NCBI GenBank assembly: GCA_019155185.1
Contig: CM032811.1
Location: forward strand, 15,134,867 to 15,198,866
Direction: 5' to 3'
From: Beaufortia kweichowensis
Taxonomy: Eukaryota > Chordata > Actinopteri > Cypriniformes > Gastromyzontidae
DNA: 64,000 bases
A program made the position numbers and the translations under genes. Under the pieces are notes generated by a model. It worked only from the letters and a program-made list of their open reading frames with translations. It was not told the origin of the DNA and did no database searches. Numbering within the stretch: position 1 is the first letter of the stretch; every line of letters begins with the position of its first letter. This document shows positions 63,770 through 64,000 of the stretch, piece by piece.

Positions 63770-64000
63770 GTACGTCAACAATTTACACCCAAAAATGTGT
63801 TCGTTTATCTCACAGTATGAGTTTGATAGTATTCATTTCAAAATCATGTGCACATGATTATTAGCAAGTAAACGTTTTGTGTTTTCATCGTTTAAACATT
63901 GTGACATTGAGTTGTGTGTCTGTTATAAATGAGACCTCAGGGACATTCATCATGAGTGTAAATGGTTTAATTAGTTTTCATGTTGAATTTAACTTATGTG

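Overview
This window looks like a gene-poor stretch of a teleost fish nuclear genome, probably cypriniform-like; the species cannot be named. The evidence is GT-AG spliced genes coding for conserved vertebrate proteins, tRNA-derived SINE fragments with the common fish TTTACATTTA / CTTTTATCCAAAG tail, several short inverted-repeat elements of types common in fish, LINE 3' ends, and a very heavy load of long (GA)n/(CT)n microsatellites. Nothing bacterial, plasmid-like or viral was recognised.

Layout. Bases 1 to about 48,400 hold no coding exon that I can recognise. They contain more than a dozen long GA/CT microsatellites, dispersed repeats (a small TIR element at 1919, SINE pieces at 7587, 15677 and 24770, other repeat families), a 32-bp minisatellite of about 16 copies at 15024-15540, and islands of complex sequence, rich in homeodomain/octamer-like motifs, that resemble conserved noncoding elements. 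A CpG-rich, promoter-like patch lies at about 8935-9830. From 48,411 to 49,008 there is a broken LINE 3' end, followed by a GA repeat and then a gene.

The two real genes are both on the + strand. psmd2 (49,283-55,579) encodes 26S proteasome subunit Rpn1. I reconstructed 21 coding exons with every splice phase compatible, giving 898 residues. About 1 kb beyond its poly(A) signal is a GC-rich promoter and first noncoding exon (to 56,933), which I assign to eif4g1, the translation initiation scaffold eIF4G1. A second candidate first exon ends at 59,101. Coding begins at 61,513; five coding exons fall in the window, up to 63,769, and the gene runs off the right edge. The tandem order psmd2 then eif4g1, same strand, matches the human 3q27 arrangement. 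One gene serves protein degradation and the other translation initiation; both are housekeeping genes.

The most interesting points are: a 21-nt in-frame microexon in eif4g1 (63,168-63,188) with UGC motifs at its 3' splice site and a (TG)n tract facing an approximately 860-bp CA-rich tract in the same intron; a minisatellite filling psmd2 intron 1 right up to the 3' splice site; an 84-nt psmd2 intron with no in-frame stop; and the 32-bp minisatellite whose unit contains a palindromic TAATGCATTA homeodomain-type site. Identifications are from reading the sequence and family knowledge; no alignment or database search was run.
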